64,000 nt of DNA from Croceibacterium salegens (lineage in GTDB: Bacteria > Pseudomonadota > Alphaproteobacteria > Sphingomonadales > Sphingomonadaceae): NCBI RefSeq assembly GCF_009827435.1, contig NZ_WTYM01000023.1:1-64000 (forward strand), written 5' to 3'. Below, piece after piece: positions 37,605 through 45,035 of this stretch (positions within the stretch are counted from its first letter, which is position 1; each line of letters begins with the position of its first letter). Made by a program: the position numbers and the translations under genes. The notes below the pieces were generated by a model. That model worked only from the letters and a program-made list of their open reading frames with translations. It was not told where the DNA came from and made no database searches.

Positions 37605-38137
37605 TACGCTGCTTTCCTCGCGTCTACCGCCGCGTTGTCGTTGGCTGGAATTGTCGGGTGCGATCGCATCCGGGCAATGATCATGTCGGCCGCGCCCTCA
37701 AGCCCGCGATCGAAATTCCCTTGGCGGAACTGGGGGAGCATCGTCTTGTCGATCACTTCCTGGCACCAGGCATCGGGATAGGATTGTTCGATTCCGAGAC
37801 CGGTCCCGATGCGGACCTTGCGCTCGTTGGGGGCGATGAGGATGATCAGGCCGTCATTGCGTGTGCGGTCGCCGAGCCCCCACTTGTTCGAGTAGTCGGT
37901 CGCGAAGTCCTCGATCGCACGGCCGTCGAGCGACTTCACGGTGACGATACCCACCTGCGGACCGTATTCGCGCTCGGCAACCGTCAGGCGGTCCGCAAGG
38001 CGGGCTTCGGTTGCCGCGTCGATGATTCCGGCAAAGTCGCGAATGCGGCCCTGCGGCTGTTCATCCTCGCCGCCAGCCGTTGCCGCGCAAGCGGCAAGCA
38101 GGCTGGCTGCGAACAAGGCGACCAGGCGCGCCATCAT
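37604..38137 (-). CDS. TPM-domain lipoprotein
   Basis: 177 residues. The N-terminus is a lipoprotein signal (MARLVALFAASLLAACAA; lipobox LLAAC), followed by a TPM domain with RDFAGIIDAATEARLADRL, GRAIEDFATDYSNKWGLGD and NDGLIILIAPNERKVRIGTG. It closely resembles the TPM domain of the next gene but has no Gly-rich tail, so the two are paralogs. A tandem ATGATG gives two starts (38137, 38134). It lies 16 bases after lemA. Confidence 0.85.
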   Translation of the reverse strand: MMARLVALFAASLLAACAATAGGEDEQPQGRIRDFAGIIDAATEARLADRLTVAEREYGPQVGIVTVKSLDGRAIEDFATDYSNKWGLGDRTRNDGLIILIAPNERKVRIGTGLGIEQSYPDAWCQEVIDKTMLPQFRQGNFDRGLEGAADMIIARMRSHPTIPANDNAAVDARKAA

Positions 38138-38153
38138 GGCCCGACCGTCCGGC

Positions 38154-38849
38154 CTAGTTGGCCGCGGCCGTTGAGGTGGCCGAAGGCGCGGCGTTGTCGT
38201 TGGTGGCGGGCTGCGGAGCCGTCGCCGGGTTCGTGCTGGTCCGCATGTCCAGCGTCGGAGCGACTTCCGCACTCGGCGTTGCCGCCTGGTAGGGCGTCAT
38301 CGGCTTGGCACCGTGGACGATCTTTGCGCCGATGATCGAGGGGAAGGTGCGGATCTCGGTGTTATAGGCGCGCACCGCCTCGTTGTAGTCGCGGATCGCC
38401 ACCCGGATGCGGTTCTCGCTGCCTTCGAATTGGGTCATGAAGCGTCCGAAGTTCTCCTGGCTCTTGAGCTCGGGATAGGCTTCCATCGTGACGAGCAGGC
38501 GGCTCAGCGCGCCGCCGAGCTGGTTCTGCGCGTCCTGATAGGCCTGGACCTTGGCCGGGTCGTCGAGGTCGTCGGCGCTGATCTGGATTTCCGGCCGGGT
38601 CGCGCTAGCGCGCGCCGAAACGACCGCATCGAGCGTCGCGCGTTCCTGCTCCGCGCTCGACATGACGATCTCCTGCAGGTTGGGTATGAGGTTGGCGCGT
38701 TCCTGGAACGCGGCCTGCACGTCGGCCCACTTGGCCTTGGCATTTTCCTCTGCCGCCGGGACCGAGTTGATGCCGCAGGCGCTGAGCGCCAGTGCACCGA
38801 GAACGGCCAGGGCAAGGCCGGCCAGGCGGATGGGGGAACGATGGGACAT
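38154..38849 (-). CDS. LemA family lipoprotein
   Basis: 231 residues. Signal with lipobox LALSACG, then the LemA helical region: AEENAKAKWADVQAAFQERA, NLIPNLQEIVMSSAEQERA, ENRIRVAIRDYNEAVRAYN and TFPSIIGAK. A low-complexity tail rich in Thr, Ala and Asn ends the protein. The start at 38849 follows GGAGGAGG. First gene of a four-gene lemA-TPM operon; the function is not established. Confidence 0.9.
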   Translation of the reverse strand: MSHRSPIRLAGLALAVLGALALSACGINSVPAAEENAKAKWADVQAAFQERANLIPNLQEIVMSSAEQERATLDAVVSARASATRPEIQISADDLDDPAKVQAYQDAQNQLGGALSRLLVTMEAYPELKSQENFGRFMTQFEGSENRIRVAIRDYNEAVRAYNTEIRTFPSIIGAKIVHGAKPMTPYQAATPSAEVAPTLDMRTSTNPATAPQPATNDNAAPSATSTAAAN

Positions 38850-38981
38850 CGGGAAACCTCCTCCAGAACAGGTGTATTGCATAGATAGCACGGTATGAAC
38901 GGGGTTCAAGGGAACCCCGTCTTGTTACCTGCGCGCGACAGTGGCACGAATGGGACTGAGCAAATTGGGAGGAAACAGTCC

Positions 38982-39419
38982 ATGTGGTCCGATTTCAAGG
39001 CGTTCATCGCCAAGGGGAACGTGATGGACCTGGCGGTGGCGGTGATCATCGGCGGGGCCTTTGCAACCATCGTCAAGTCGCTGACCGACGAGATCATCAT
39101 GCCGATCGTCGGCGCGATTTTCGGCGGAGCGGACTTCTCGAAATACTTCGTCCTCCTCTCGGTTCCCGAGGGTTACGAGGGCTCGATGGACGACTACGCC
39201 GCCCTCAAGGAAGCCGGAGCGGCGATGATCGGCTACGGCAGTTTCGTGACGGCAGTGATCAACTTCCTAATCCTCGCCTTCATCATCTTCCTGCTGGTTC
39301 GCTATTCGAAGAAGGCGATGTCCCAGTTCGAAGCGAAGGAAGAGGACGCGGCCCCTGCTGGCCCCAGCGAAATCGACCTGCTGACCGAAATCCGCGACGA
39401 GTTGAAGAAGCGGGGCTAG
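38982..39419 (+). CDS. mscL: Large-conductance mechanosensitive channel
   Basis: 145 residues, a homopentameric inner-membrane safety valve for osmotic downshock. The N-terminal amphipathic helix and pore helix [20 protein letters not shown], the second helix [19 protein letters not shown] and the C-terminal coiled helix [11 protein letters not shown] are all present. GGGAGG stands before the ATG. The lemA operon is divergent. Confidence 0.96.
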   Translation: MWSDFKAFIAKGNVMDLAVAVIIGGAFATIVKSLTDEIIMPIVGAIFGGADFSKYFVLLSVPEGYEGSMDDYAALKEAGAAMIGYGSFVTAVINFLILAFIIFLLVRYSKKAMSQFEAKEEDAAPAGPSEIDLLTEIRDELKKRG

Positions 39420-39479
39420 CACCGTCACCTCTGCGCCGGCGGCGGTCACTTCACATTAATCGTCGTTTGCTTATATGGA

Positions 39480-39846
39480 ACTCGCCGGTTTCGGCCGGCT
39501 ATGGCGATAAACTGCGGTGTGCAATAGGCACAGCGGACCCGGGGGCAGTACCCGGCGGCTCCACCATAAAGCCCTGTTTCGGCAGGGTTTCCTGACGGGG
39601 CCGAACCAGGATCGACGTGTGTTGAAAAGCACTGTTTTCGCCCGGGCTGAGTAACCCGTTAAAGGCTCAAAACACACAAGTGCCAACGACAACGAAGCAC
39701 TTGCTCTCGCTGCGTAATTCTAGGGCCTAGCGGCCTGACCTTACAAAGCTTTGAGCACGGTTCGGACCGAACCGGGTAACAGAATCGGAAACCGGGGGCC
39801 CGGGGGAGCCTAGCAACAGAATCCCCCACCGCTCACCCCTGAGGTA
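39480..39846 (+). ncRNA. ssrA: Two-piece (permuted) tmRNA
   Basis: Alphaproteobacterial permuted transfer-messenger RNA. The acceptor piece comes first and ends CGGCTCC-A-CCA at 39556-39566. The coding piece begins GGGGCCG at 39597-39603, which pairs with it and leaves a G3:U70 wobble, the alanine identity mark. The tag frame is 39682-39714 (resume codon GCC), followed by TAA, and encodes ANDNEALALAA. A T arm CCGGG/CCCGG with a 7-base loop precedes the acceptor end. The outer limits given are approximate. Confidence 0.92.
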
Positions 39847-39941
39847 GGGCACCACCACAATTCTTAGAGAGCGCGTAAAGCGTCGAACTGGATCGAATGA
39901 CCCGGGCCACCAGTGGCTCGGGCCAACGGACGGGATCGCAG

Positions 39942-40589
39942 ATGAATTTCAACCGACGCCAATTCGTCGGCGCCGCCATTGCTGCTTTTGCCGGAACTTC
40001 GGCGAACCGCACCCTGGCGGAACCTACCGTAATGCCGCTCCTGAAGAGCGAGCCAATTCCTCCCACCCCTCCGGCCGAGCGCCTGCCGCTGCTTGACGAG
40101 GCTCTTGCGGCGCTCGAACGCCACGGTGCACGGGTGCTCGACCGTACGAAGATCGGGCTGGTCGATTTCGGCCGCCCCTCGAGCGAGCCGCGCTTCCACC
40201 TCGTCGACGTGGCGGGTGGCCGGATCGAGCAGAGCTGGCTCGTCTCGCATGGCAGCGGTTCGGACCCCGACGCCACCGGCCAGTTGCAGCGCTTCTCGAA
40301 CGTGCCCGGTTCCAACGCCAGTTCGCGTGGCGCCTACGTGGTTTCGAGCACCTACATCGGCAAGCATGGCCGCTCGCAACGCGTGATCGGGCTCGATCCG
40401 ACCAACAGCGAAGCCCTCGACCGGGCGATTGTCATCCACGGCGCTAGGTACGTCGATCCATCGCTGATCGGCAGCCAGGGCCGGATCGGGCGTAGCCAGG
40501 GCTGCTTCGCGGTCGAAGTCGGTGAGATAGACCGGGTGATTTCGCGGCTTGGGGCAGGGCGCCTGCTCTATGCCGGCAAGTCGGCCTAA
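39942..40589 (+). CDS. Murein L,D-transpeptidase catalytic-domain protein, Tat-exported
   Basis: 215 residues. A Tat signal (NFNRRQFVGAAIAAFAG) is followed by a YkuD_2-type domain with FHLVDVAGGRIEQSWLVSHG, FSNVPGSNASSRGAYVVS, GLDPTNSEALDRAIVIHGA and the active-site region GRSQGCFAV with the catalytic Cys. It probably acts on peptidoglycan cross-links in the periplasm. It begins about 100 bases after the tmRNA and overlaps the convergent membrane-protein gene by 4 bases. Confidence 0.88.
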   Translation: MNFNRRQFVGAAIAAFAGTSANRTLAEPTVMPLLKSEPIPPTPPAERLPLLDEALAALERHGARVLDRTKIGLVDFGRPSSEPRFHLVDVAGGRIEQSWLVSHGSGSDPDATGQLQRFSNVPGSNASSRGAYVVSSTYIGKHGRSQRVIGLDPTNSEALDRAIVIHGARYVDPSLIGSQGRIGRSQGCFAVEVGEIDRVISRLGAGRLLYAGKSA

Positions 40590-40834
40590 TTCTTGATGGG
40601 TACCTCGGCGGCGAGGCGCGCATCCTTCTCGTACTTCAGGCAGTCGAGAATCTTGGCACCGGCCATGAATACCGCGCCGGTGCAGGCGAGGAACAGCAGG
40701 TCGCCACCGTATCCGGGATAGACTTCAAGGTAATGCGCGCCGCGCGACGTTGCCCCGAGGGCGAGCGCATAAATGATCAGGTACGCTTCCCACCGGGTCT
40801 TGATGACGAATAGGCGGGCGATCTTGCGCGGCAT
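40586..40834 (-). CDS. Small inner-membrane protein, function unknown
   Basis: 82 residues from the ATG at 40834. A basic start (PRKIARLFVIKTRWEAY) leads into two hydrophobic stretches (YLIIYALALGATS and LLFLACTGAVFMAGAKIL) and a charged tail, so a two-helix membrane hairpin is likely. The composition matches the genome. No named family is recognised. It ends by overlapping the transpeptidase gene. Confidence 0.7.
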   Translation of the reverse strand: MPRKIARLFVIKTRWEAYLIIYALALGATSRGAHYLEVYPGYGGDLLFLACTGAVFMAGAKILDCLKYEKDARLAAEVPIKN

Positions 40835-40940
40835 CTGTGGTCCCTGGCGTAAGAGGGACCAGCACCGTGCCCGCCCCCAATTTGCGCTTCCTAATGCGCT
40901 AATAATCATCGCACGTGTAAAGCGTTCCGACAGTCCCGAA

Positions 40941-42188
40941 TCAGGCCAGTTCCGGCAACAAAAGCGCGTCGATCAGAGCGTTGCGCGCGTCGGTCACCGT
41001 CTTGGCGAGCGAGGATTTCCCCAAGTCTGACGGATCGACCTGCTCGGGCCAAGTCAGGGAAATTACCCTCTCCAGCAAGTCGGCTCGCGTTTCGTCGAGC
41101 AGGAATCGCGAATCGACCGTGGCCGGGTCCGCGACGACGCGCAGGCGCAGGCAGGCCGGACCGCCGCCGTTGGCCATCGACTGGCGCACGTCGACCGGGA
41201 TCACCTGCCGAATCGGGCCGTTGCTGGCGAGCATCCGTTCGCACCAGTCCCACACCACAGTGTTTTCGCGGCACTCGTCGGGCACCACGAGTGCCATTGT
41301 CGCATCGGGCAGGGTCAGGAGCTGGGCGTTGAACAGGTAGCTGGCGATCGCATCGGCCAGGCCGACTTCGGCATCGGGCACTTCGACAACTTCGAGTTCG
41401 GGAAACCTGGCGCGGATCGCTGCGTAGGCGCCGTCGCGGTCGGCGAAGGCCCTTTCGTGGGCGAAGAGCACGCGTTCGTTGGCCACCGCAACGACATCAT
41501 TGTGGAACGCGCCTGCCGCGATTGCTTCAGGGCTCTGTTCGGCGAACACCACGCGATCAGGATCGAGACCGTGGCTGCGCGCGACGATACGGCTGGCCTG
41601 CTCGTGCTGGCGGGCGGGGAAGGGGCCGCCGCCCTTGCCAAAGACGAAAACCTCGACACCGGGAGCACCATGTGCCGAGGCAAGCCGCATGTGGTTCGCC
41701 GCTCCCTCGTCGCCGAAGGTCGGAGGAACCGGGCCGTGCACCGCGAAGTGCCCGGCGTTGGCGAACATCAGGCGCAGCTGGGCGAGCGTGTCGGGCCATT
41801 CATGGCTTCGGTGCGGCATAGTCACGAGGTTGGCGACGGTCAGGTGGCAGCGCCCGTCAGCAGTGTCGGGAGCAGGGCTGACCGTGACGGCGTTGGCTGT
41901 CCACATCGAACTCGCCGACCACGCCCCGGCGACGAGTCCGGTATCGGTCGCCTCGTCGGCGGCAATCTGGTCGAGCCAGCGGATGTTCGGGCGGGGCAGG
42001 GGAACGAAGAAGCCCTGCGCCAAACCGCGCGCCATGTTCCCGCGCATCTTGGCGATCCCCTGCAGCGCGGCGGCCCGCGGGTAGGCGACATCGCCGGCAT
42101 GGGCAGTCGCCGCGAGATTGCCGAGGCTAAGCCCGGCGTAGTTGTGGCTCGGGCCGACGATGCCGTCGAAGTTGATTTCCTTCAGCAC
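40941..42188 (-). CDS. astB: N-succinylarginine dihydrolase
   Basis: Second enzyme of the arginine succinyltransferase pathway; it releases two ammonia and CO2 from succinylarginine. 415 residues. Seen: NFDGIVGPSHNYAGLSLGN at the start, GAWSASSMWTANAVTVSPA, HNDVVAVANERVLFAHE and NGGGPACLRLRVV with the active-site Cys. The start is a GTG at 42188 preceded by GGAG that touches the edge of the palindromic repeat upstream. It follows astA. Confidence 0.95.
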   Translation of the reverse strand: MLKEINFDGIVGPSHNYAGLSLGNLAATAHAGDVAYPRAAALQGIAKMRGNMARGLAQGFFVPLPRPNIRWLDQIAADEATDTGLVAGAWSASSMWTANAVTVSPAPDTADGRCHLTVANLVTMPHRSHEWPDTLAQLRLMFANAGHFAVHGPVPPTFGDEGAANHMRLASAHGAPGVEVFVFGKGGGPFPARQHEQASRIVARSHGLDPDRVVFAEQSPEAIAAGAFHNDVVAVANERVLFAHERAFADRDGAYAAIRARFPELEVVEVPDAEVGLADAIASYLFNAQLLTLPDATMALVVPDECRENTVVWDWCERMLASNGPIRQVIPVDVRQSMANGGGPACLRLRVVADPATVDSRFLLDETRADLLERVISLTWPEQVDPSDLGKSSLAKTVTDARNALIDALLLPELA

Positions 42189-42196
42189 TCAAATCT

Positions 42197-42263
42197 CCGT
42201 TCGGTTCGAGCGAAGTCGAGAACCGTTCGCACCACGTGTCTCGACTTCGCTCGACACGAACGG
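42197..42263. repeat. 67-base palindromic repeat between astA and astB
   Basis: Inverted arms CCGTTCG...CGAGCGAAGTCGAGA and TCTCGACTTCGCTCG...CGAACGG enclose a short centre, so it can fold into one long hairpin. It differs in sequence from the CGTCATTGCGAG repeats. It lies in the astA-astB gap and reaches to the ribosome site of astB. Confidence 0.8.
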
Positions 42264-42274
42264 GAGGGGAAGGA

Positions 42275-43291
42275 CTATCGAGCCACGCTCCACACCTCGT
42301 CACCCAGGCCAACGCCCAGCGCTTCGGCAGCCGCCTCGTCGATCGCAATCGAACCGTCCTCGGCGAATTCGCGCCGGCCGTAGCAGCAGCGGTAAGTCGC
42401 CAGCGTGCCGGTGGCGAGGATCGCCCGCTCGCCGATGTCGAGCGAGGTGCCGCCGACCCGCGCGGGCCGGGCTTCGGTAATCGACTTCACGTGGTTGGTG
42501 CGCGCAGTCATCGTCGGGCCGCCGTCGAAGATGTCGACATAGCCTTCGAAGGCGAAGCCCTCGTTCTCGAGCATCTTCATCGCCGCGCGTCCGGTCGGGT
42601 GAGGCAGGCCGATAACGGCGCGCGCCTCGTCGTCGAGCATGGCTACGTAGACCGGGTGCTTGGGCATCAGGTCGGCGATGAACTGGTTGCCGTTGATGGC
42701 GTTGAAATAGTCGGCTTCCTGGAAGCCCATGCCGAAAAAGCGGCCTGCAACCCCGTCCCAGAACGGCGAACCGCCCTTGTCGTCGATGATCCCGCGCAGC
42801 TCGGCAAGGATGCGCTCGGCGAAGCGCAGGCGGTGCATGGCGATGAACAGGTAGCGGCTGCGCGCCAGCAGCATGCCCTTGCCGCCCGAGCGTTCTGACG
42901 GGTGCAGGAACAGCCCGCCCACTTCGCTCGATCCTTCGAGATCGGTGACGAGGCTGAGCAGCTCGGCGCGGACGGTGCGGTCGAGTTCCTCGGAATGCTG
43001 GGTCTGGGTGGTGATGCGATAGCTGTAGAACGGCCAGTGCTGACCGACCTGGCTCATCACCTGGCAGCTGCCTCGCGCCTCGTCGGTCTTGGTGTTCTCG
43101 AGCATGAAGACGAACAGGTCGTCGCCCAGTTCGTCATCGGTGCGTGCGAACGATTTGGCGGATCGCTGCAGCTTCGCGGTCAGCGCGGCGCGGTCAGGTG
43201 GCAGGTTGGTGAACCCGCCGCCGGTGCTCTTGGCCATTTCGTAGATCGCTTCGAGGTCGTCCTCGCCTGCGGCACGGATAACGAAAGTCAC
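42275..43291 (-). CDS. astA: Arginine N-succinyltransferase
   Basis: Succinyl-CoA-dependent first step of arginine breakdown. 338 residues, GNAT-like. Seen: RAAGEDDLEAIYEMAKSTGG, GFTNLPPDRAAL, EVGGLFLHPSERSGGKGMLL, GRFFGMGFQEADYFNAINGN and FIADLMPKHPVYV. The start is the GTG at 43291, overlapping the M20 gene stop (GTGA), with GGGGAG upstream. Confidence 0.95.
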   Translation of the reverse strand: MTFVIRAAGEDDLEAIYEMAKSTGGGFTNLPPDRAALTAKLQRSAKSFARTDDELGDDLFVFMLENTKTDEARGSCQVMSQVGQHWPFYSYRITTQTQHSEELDRTVRAELLSLVTDLEGSSEVGGLFLHPSERSGGKGMLLARSRYLFIAMHRLRFAERILAELRGIIDDKGGSPFWDGVAGRFFGMGFQEADYFNAINGNQFIADLMPKHPVYVAMLDDEARAVIGLPHPTGRAAMKMLENEGFAFEGYVDIFDGGPTMTARTNHVKSITEARPARVGGTSLDIGERAILATGTLATYRCCYGRREFAEDGSIAIDEAAAEALGVGLGDEVWSVAR

Positions 43292-44499
43292 AACATCTCC
43301 CCTGTTGCGAGGCGGAGCAGGACCACCGCCGAAAGCGCCGCCCTTTCGGACAGCGAACTGGCGATCATGAATTCGTCCGCCGAGTGGATCTTGCCCCCTC
43401 GCACGCCCATCGTATCGACCACGGGCACGCCGCAAGCGGCGATGTTGTTGCCGTCGCAGACTCCGCCGCTTGCCTGCCAGCCGAGCTTGCGGCCGAGTGC
43501 TTCGGAGGTGTCGGCGACGAGGTCGAACAGTTTCTGCGCTCGTGCATCGACCGGCTTGGGTGGCCGGGTAATGCCGCCGTGGCGGTGGATCGCGACGTCA
43601 TGCCGCTCGGCGATGTCCGAGAGCAGGAAGGACAGCGCCTTCTCGAACTCGGTAGCGGCTTCGACCGTCTTGGGCCGGATGTTGAAGTGCAGGATCGCGT
43701 GGTCGGGCACGACATTGTTGGCCGATCCTCCCTCGATCTTCGCCGGGTTCACCACCAGGTCCGCATGGGTCATCGCCTTGAGCACCACGGCAATCTCCGC
43801 CGCGGCGACTACCGCGTTGCGTCCTTCTTCGGGGTTGCGGCCGGCGTGGGCCGACTTGCCGGTGACGACGATCGAATAGTTGCCGCTGCCGCCACGGGCA
43901 TGGGCCAGAGTACCGTCGGGCAGCGCCGAAGGCTCGTAAGTCAGCGCGGCGAACTTGTCCCTTGCCAGCTCCGCGATCAGCGCGGCGGACGAGAGGGAAC
44001 CGGTTTCCTCGTCGGAATTGATCATGACGTCGTAGCCGACCTTGGCGGCCTCGGGCGAAGCCTCGAACGCGGCGAGGGCGTGGAGAATCACGGCAATGCC
44101 GCCCTTCATGTCCGCCGCGCCCGGCGCGTTGAGAGTATCGTCGTCAAGCCATGTTGCGGACTGGAAGGCGTGGTCCGCCGGGAACACCGTGTCCATGTGT
44201 CCGGTCAGCAGGAAGCGCCGCTTGGCATCCGGCCGCACCGAGACGACGAGGTGGTTTCCGTGCCGTAGCTCGACCTTGCTGCCGTCGGGCGCGACAGCAG
44301 TCACGGTGGCGGGATCGTGCAATTCGACGTCGCCGGGCAGGGCTGCGAAGGCATCGGCCAGCACACCGGCCTGCGTCGCCAGGCCATCGAGATTGCGCGT
44401 GCCACTGTTGATCGCGCTCCACCGCTCGACAGCGGCGAGCATCGCCTGTTGGTCGATCGGATCGATAAGCGCGCGTTCGGAAGCGGAAAGCTGTTTCAT
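43288..44499 (-). CDS. M20-family metallohydrolase linked to the ast genes
   Basis: 403 residues with the M20/M25/M40 zinc-site pattern: FLLTGHMDTVFP (His, Asp), GAADMKGGIAV (bridging Asp), SDEETGSLSS (catalytic Glu pair) and KIHSADEFM (C-terminal His). It resembles carboxypeptidase G2 and DapE/ArgE-type deacylases. Its end overlaps astA. The ATG at 44499 is preferred to a TTG two codons upstream. Because astE is absent here, it may remove succinate from succinylglutamate; this is inference. Confidence 0.88.
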   Translation of the reverse strand: MKQLSASERALIDPIDQQAMLAAVERWSAINSGTRNLDGLATQAGVLADAFAALPGDVELHDPATVTAVAPDGSKVELRHGNHLVVSVRPDAKRRFLLTGHMDTVFPADHAFQSATWLDDDTLNAPGAADMKGGIAVILHALAAFEASPEAAKVGYDVMINSDEETGSLSSAALIAELARDKFAALTYEPSALPDGTLAHARGGSGNYSIVVTGKSAHAGRNPEEGRNAVVAAAEIAVVLKAMTHADLVVNPAKIEGGSANNVVPDHAILHFNIRPKTVEAATEFEKALSFLLSDIAERHDVAIHRHGGITRPPKPVDARAQKLFDLVADTSEALGRKLGWQASGGVCDGNNIAACGVPVVDTMGVRGGKIHSADEFMIASSLSERAALSAVVLLRLATGEML

Positions 44500-44632
44500 C
44501 CGCAACCGCCGTAGCCGGACAGGCCGGTCTGTCCAAGTCTCGAAACTGGGCGTGGATCGATCGACGGCCCAGCTTGACTGTCGATCAGGACCGGTGCTCC
44601 AATCGCGATTTCATGCAGTTGCAGGGGGGTAA

Positions 44633-44995
44633 ATGCGCAAGACCACCGGATATCTCATCGCCATGGTTCTGGCCACATCGGGTTCCGTAGCCCGGGCCGA
44701 TGATGGGACGCCAACAGCCGGGGTCTTCAAGACCGGTGAGCAGCTATATGAAGTATGCACCTCGGAAGACGATGATGAAATCGATCGCTGCTATTGGTAC
44801 CTGATGGGTAGCTGGGATGCGATGACCTTTTACGCCGATATCGATCTCACCGATCGCTACGCCTGCCTGCCGGAGGACGCCGTGGTAGGAGAATTGCGCG
44901 ACGTCGTGGTGTCATATTTGCGTGGGGCCGATCGTTCGAAGAGCGCAATCAGCCTGACATTCAATGCCCTCACCGATTACTACGAATGCGAATAG
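44633..44995 (+). CDS. Tai/Rap1a-like small secreted protein
   Basis: 120 residues: signal peptide (RKTTGYLIAMVLATSGSVARA), then a cysteine-patterned domain FKTGEQLYEVCTS, DRCYWYLMGSWDA, YACLPEDAVVGELRDVVVSY and LTDYYECE. This spacing of Cys and the helix LRDVVVSYL resemble the Rap1a/Tai family, named for type VI secretion immunity proteins but widespread outside it. No effector or secretion genes are near. The next gene, on the other strand, encodes a caspase. Confidence 0.65.
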   Translation: MRKTTGYLIAMVLATSGSVARADDGTPTAGVFKTGEQLYEVCTSEDDDEIDRCYWYLMGSWDAMTFYADIDLTDRYACLPEDAVVGELRDVVVSYLRGADRSKSAISLTFNALTDYYECE

Positions 44996-45035
44996 GGCGC
45001 ACTGACCTCGGACGACGGCTCGACGGCCGGCCAGC

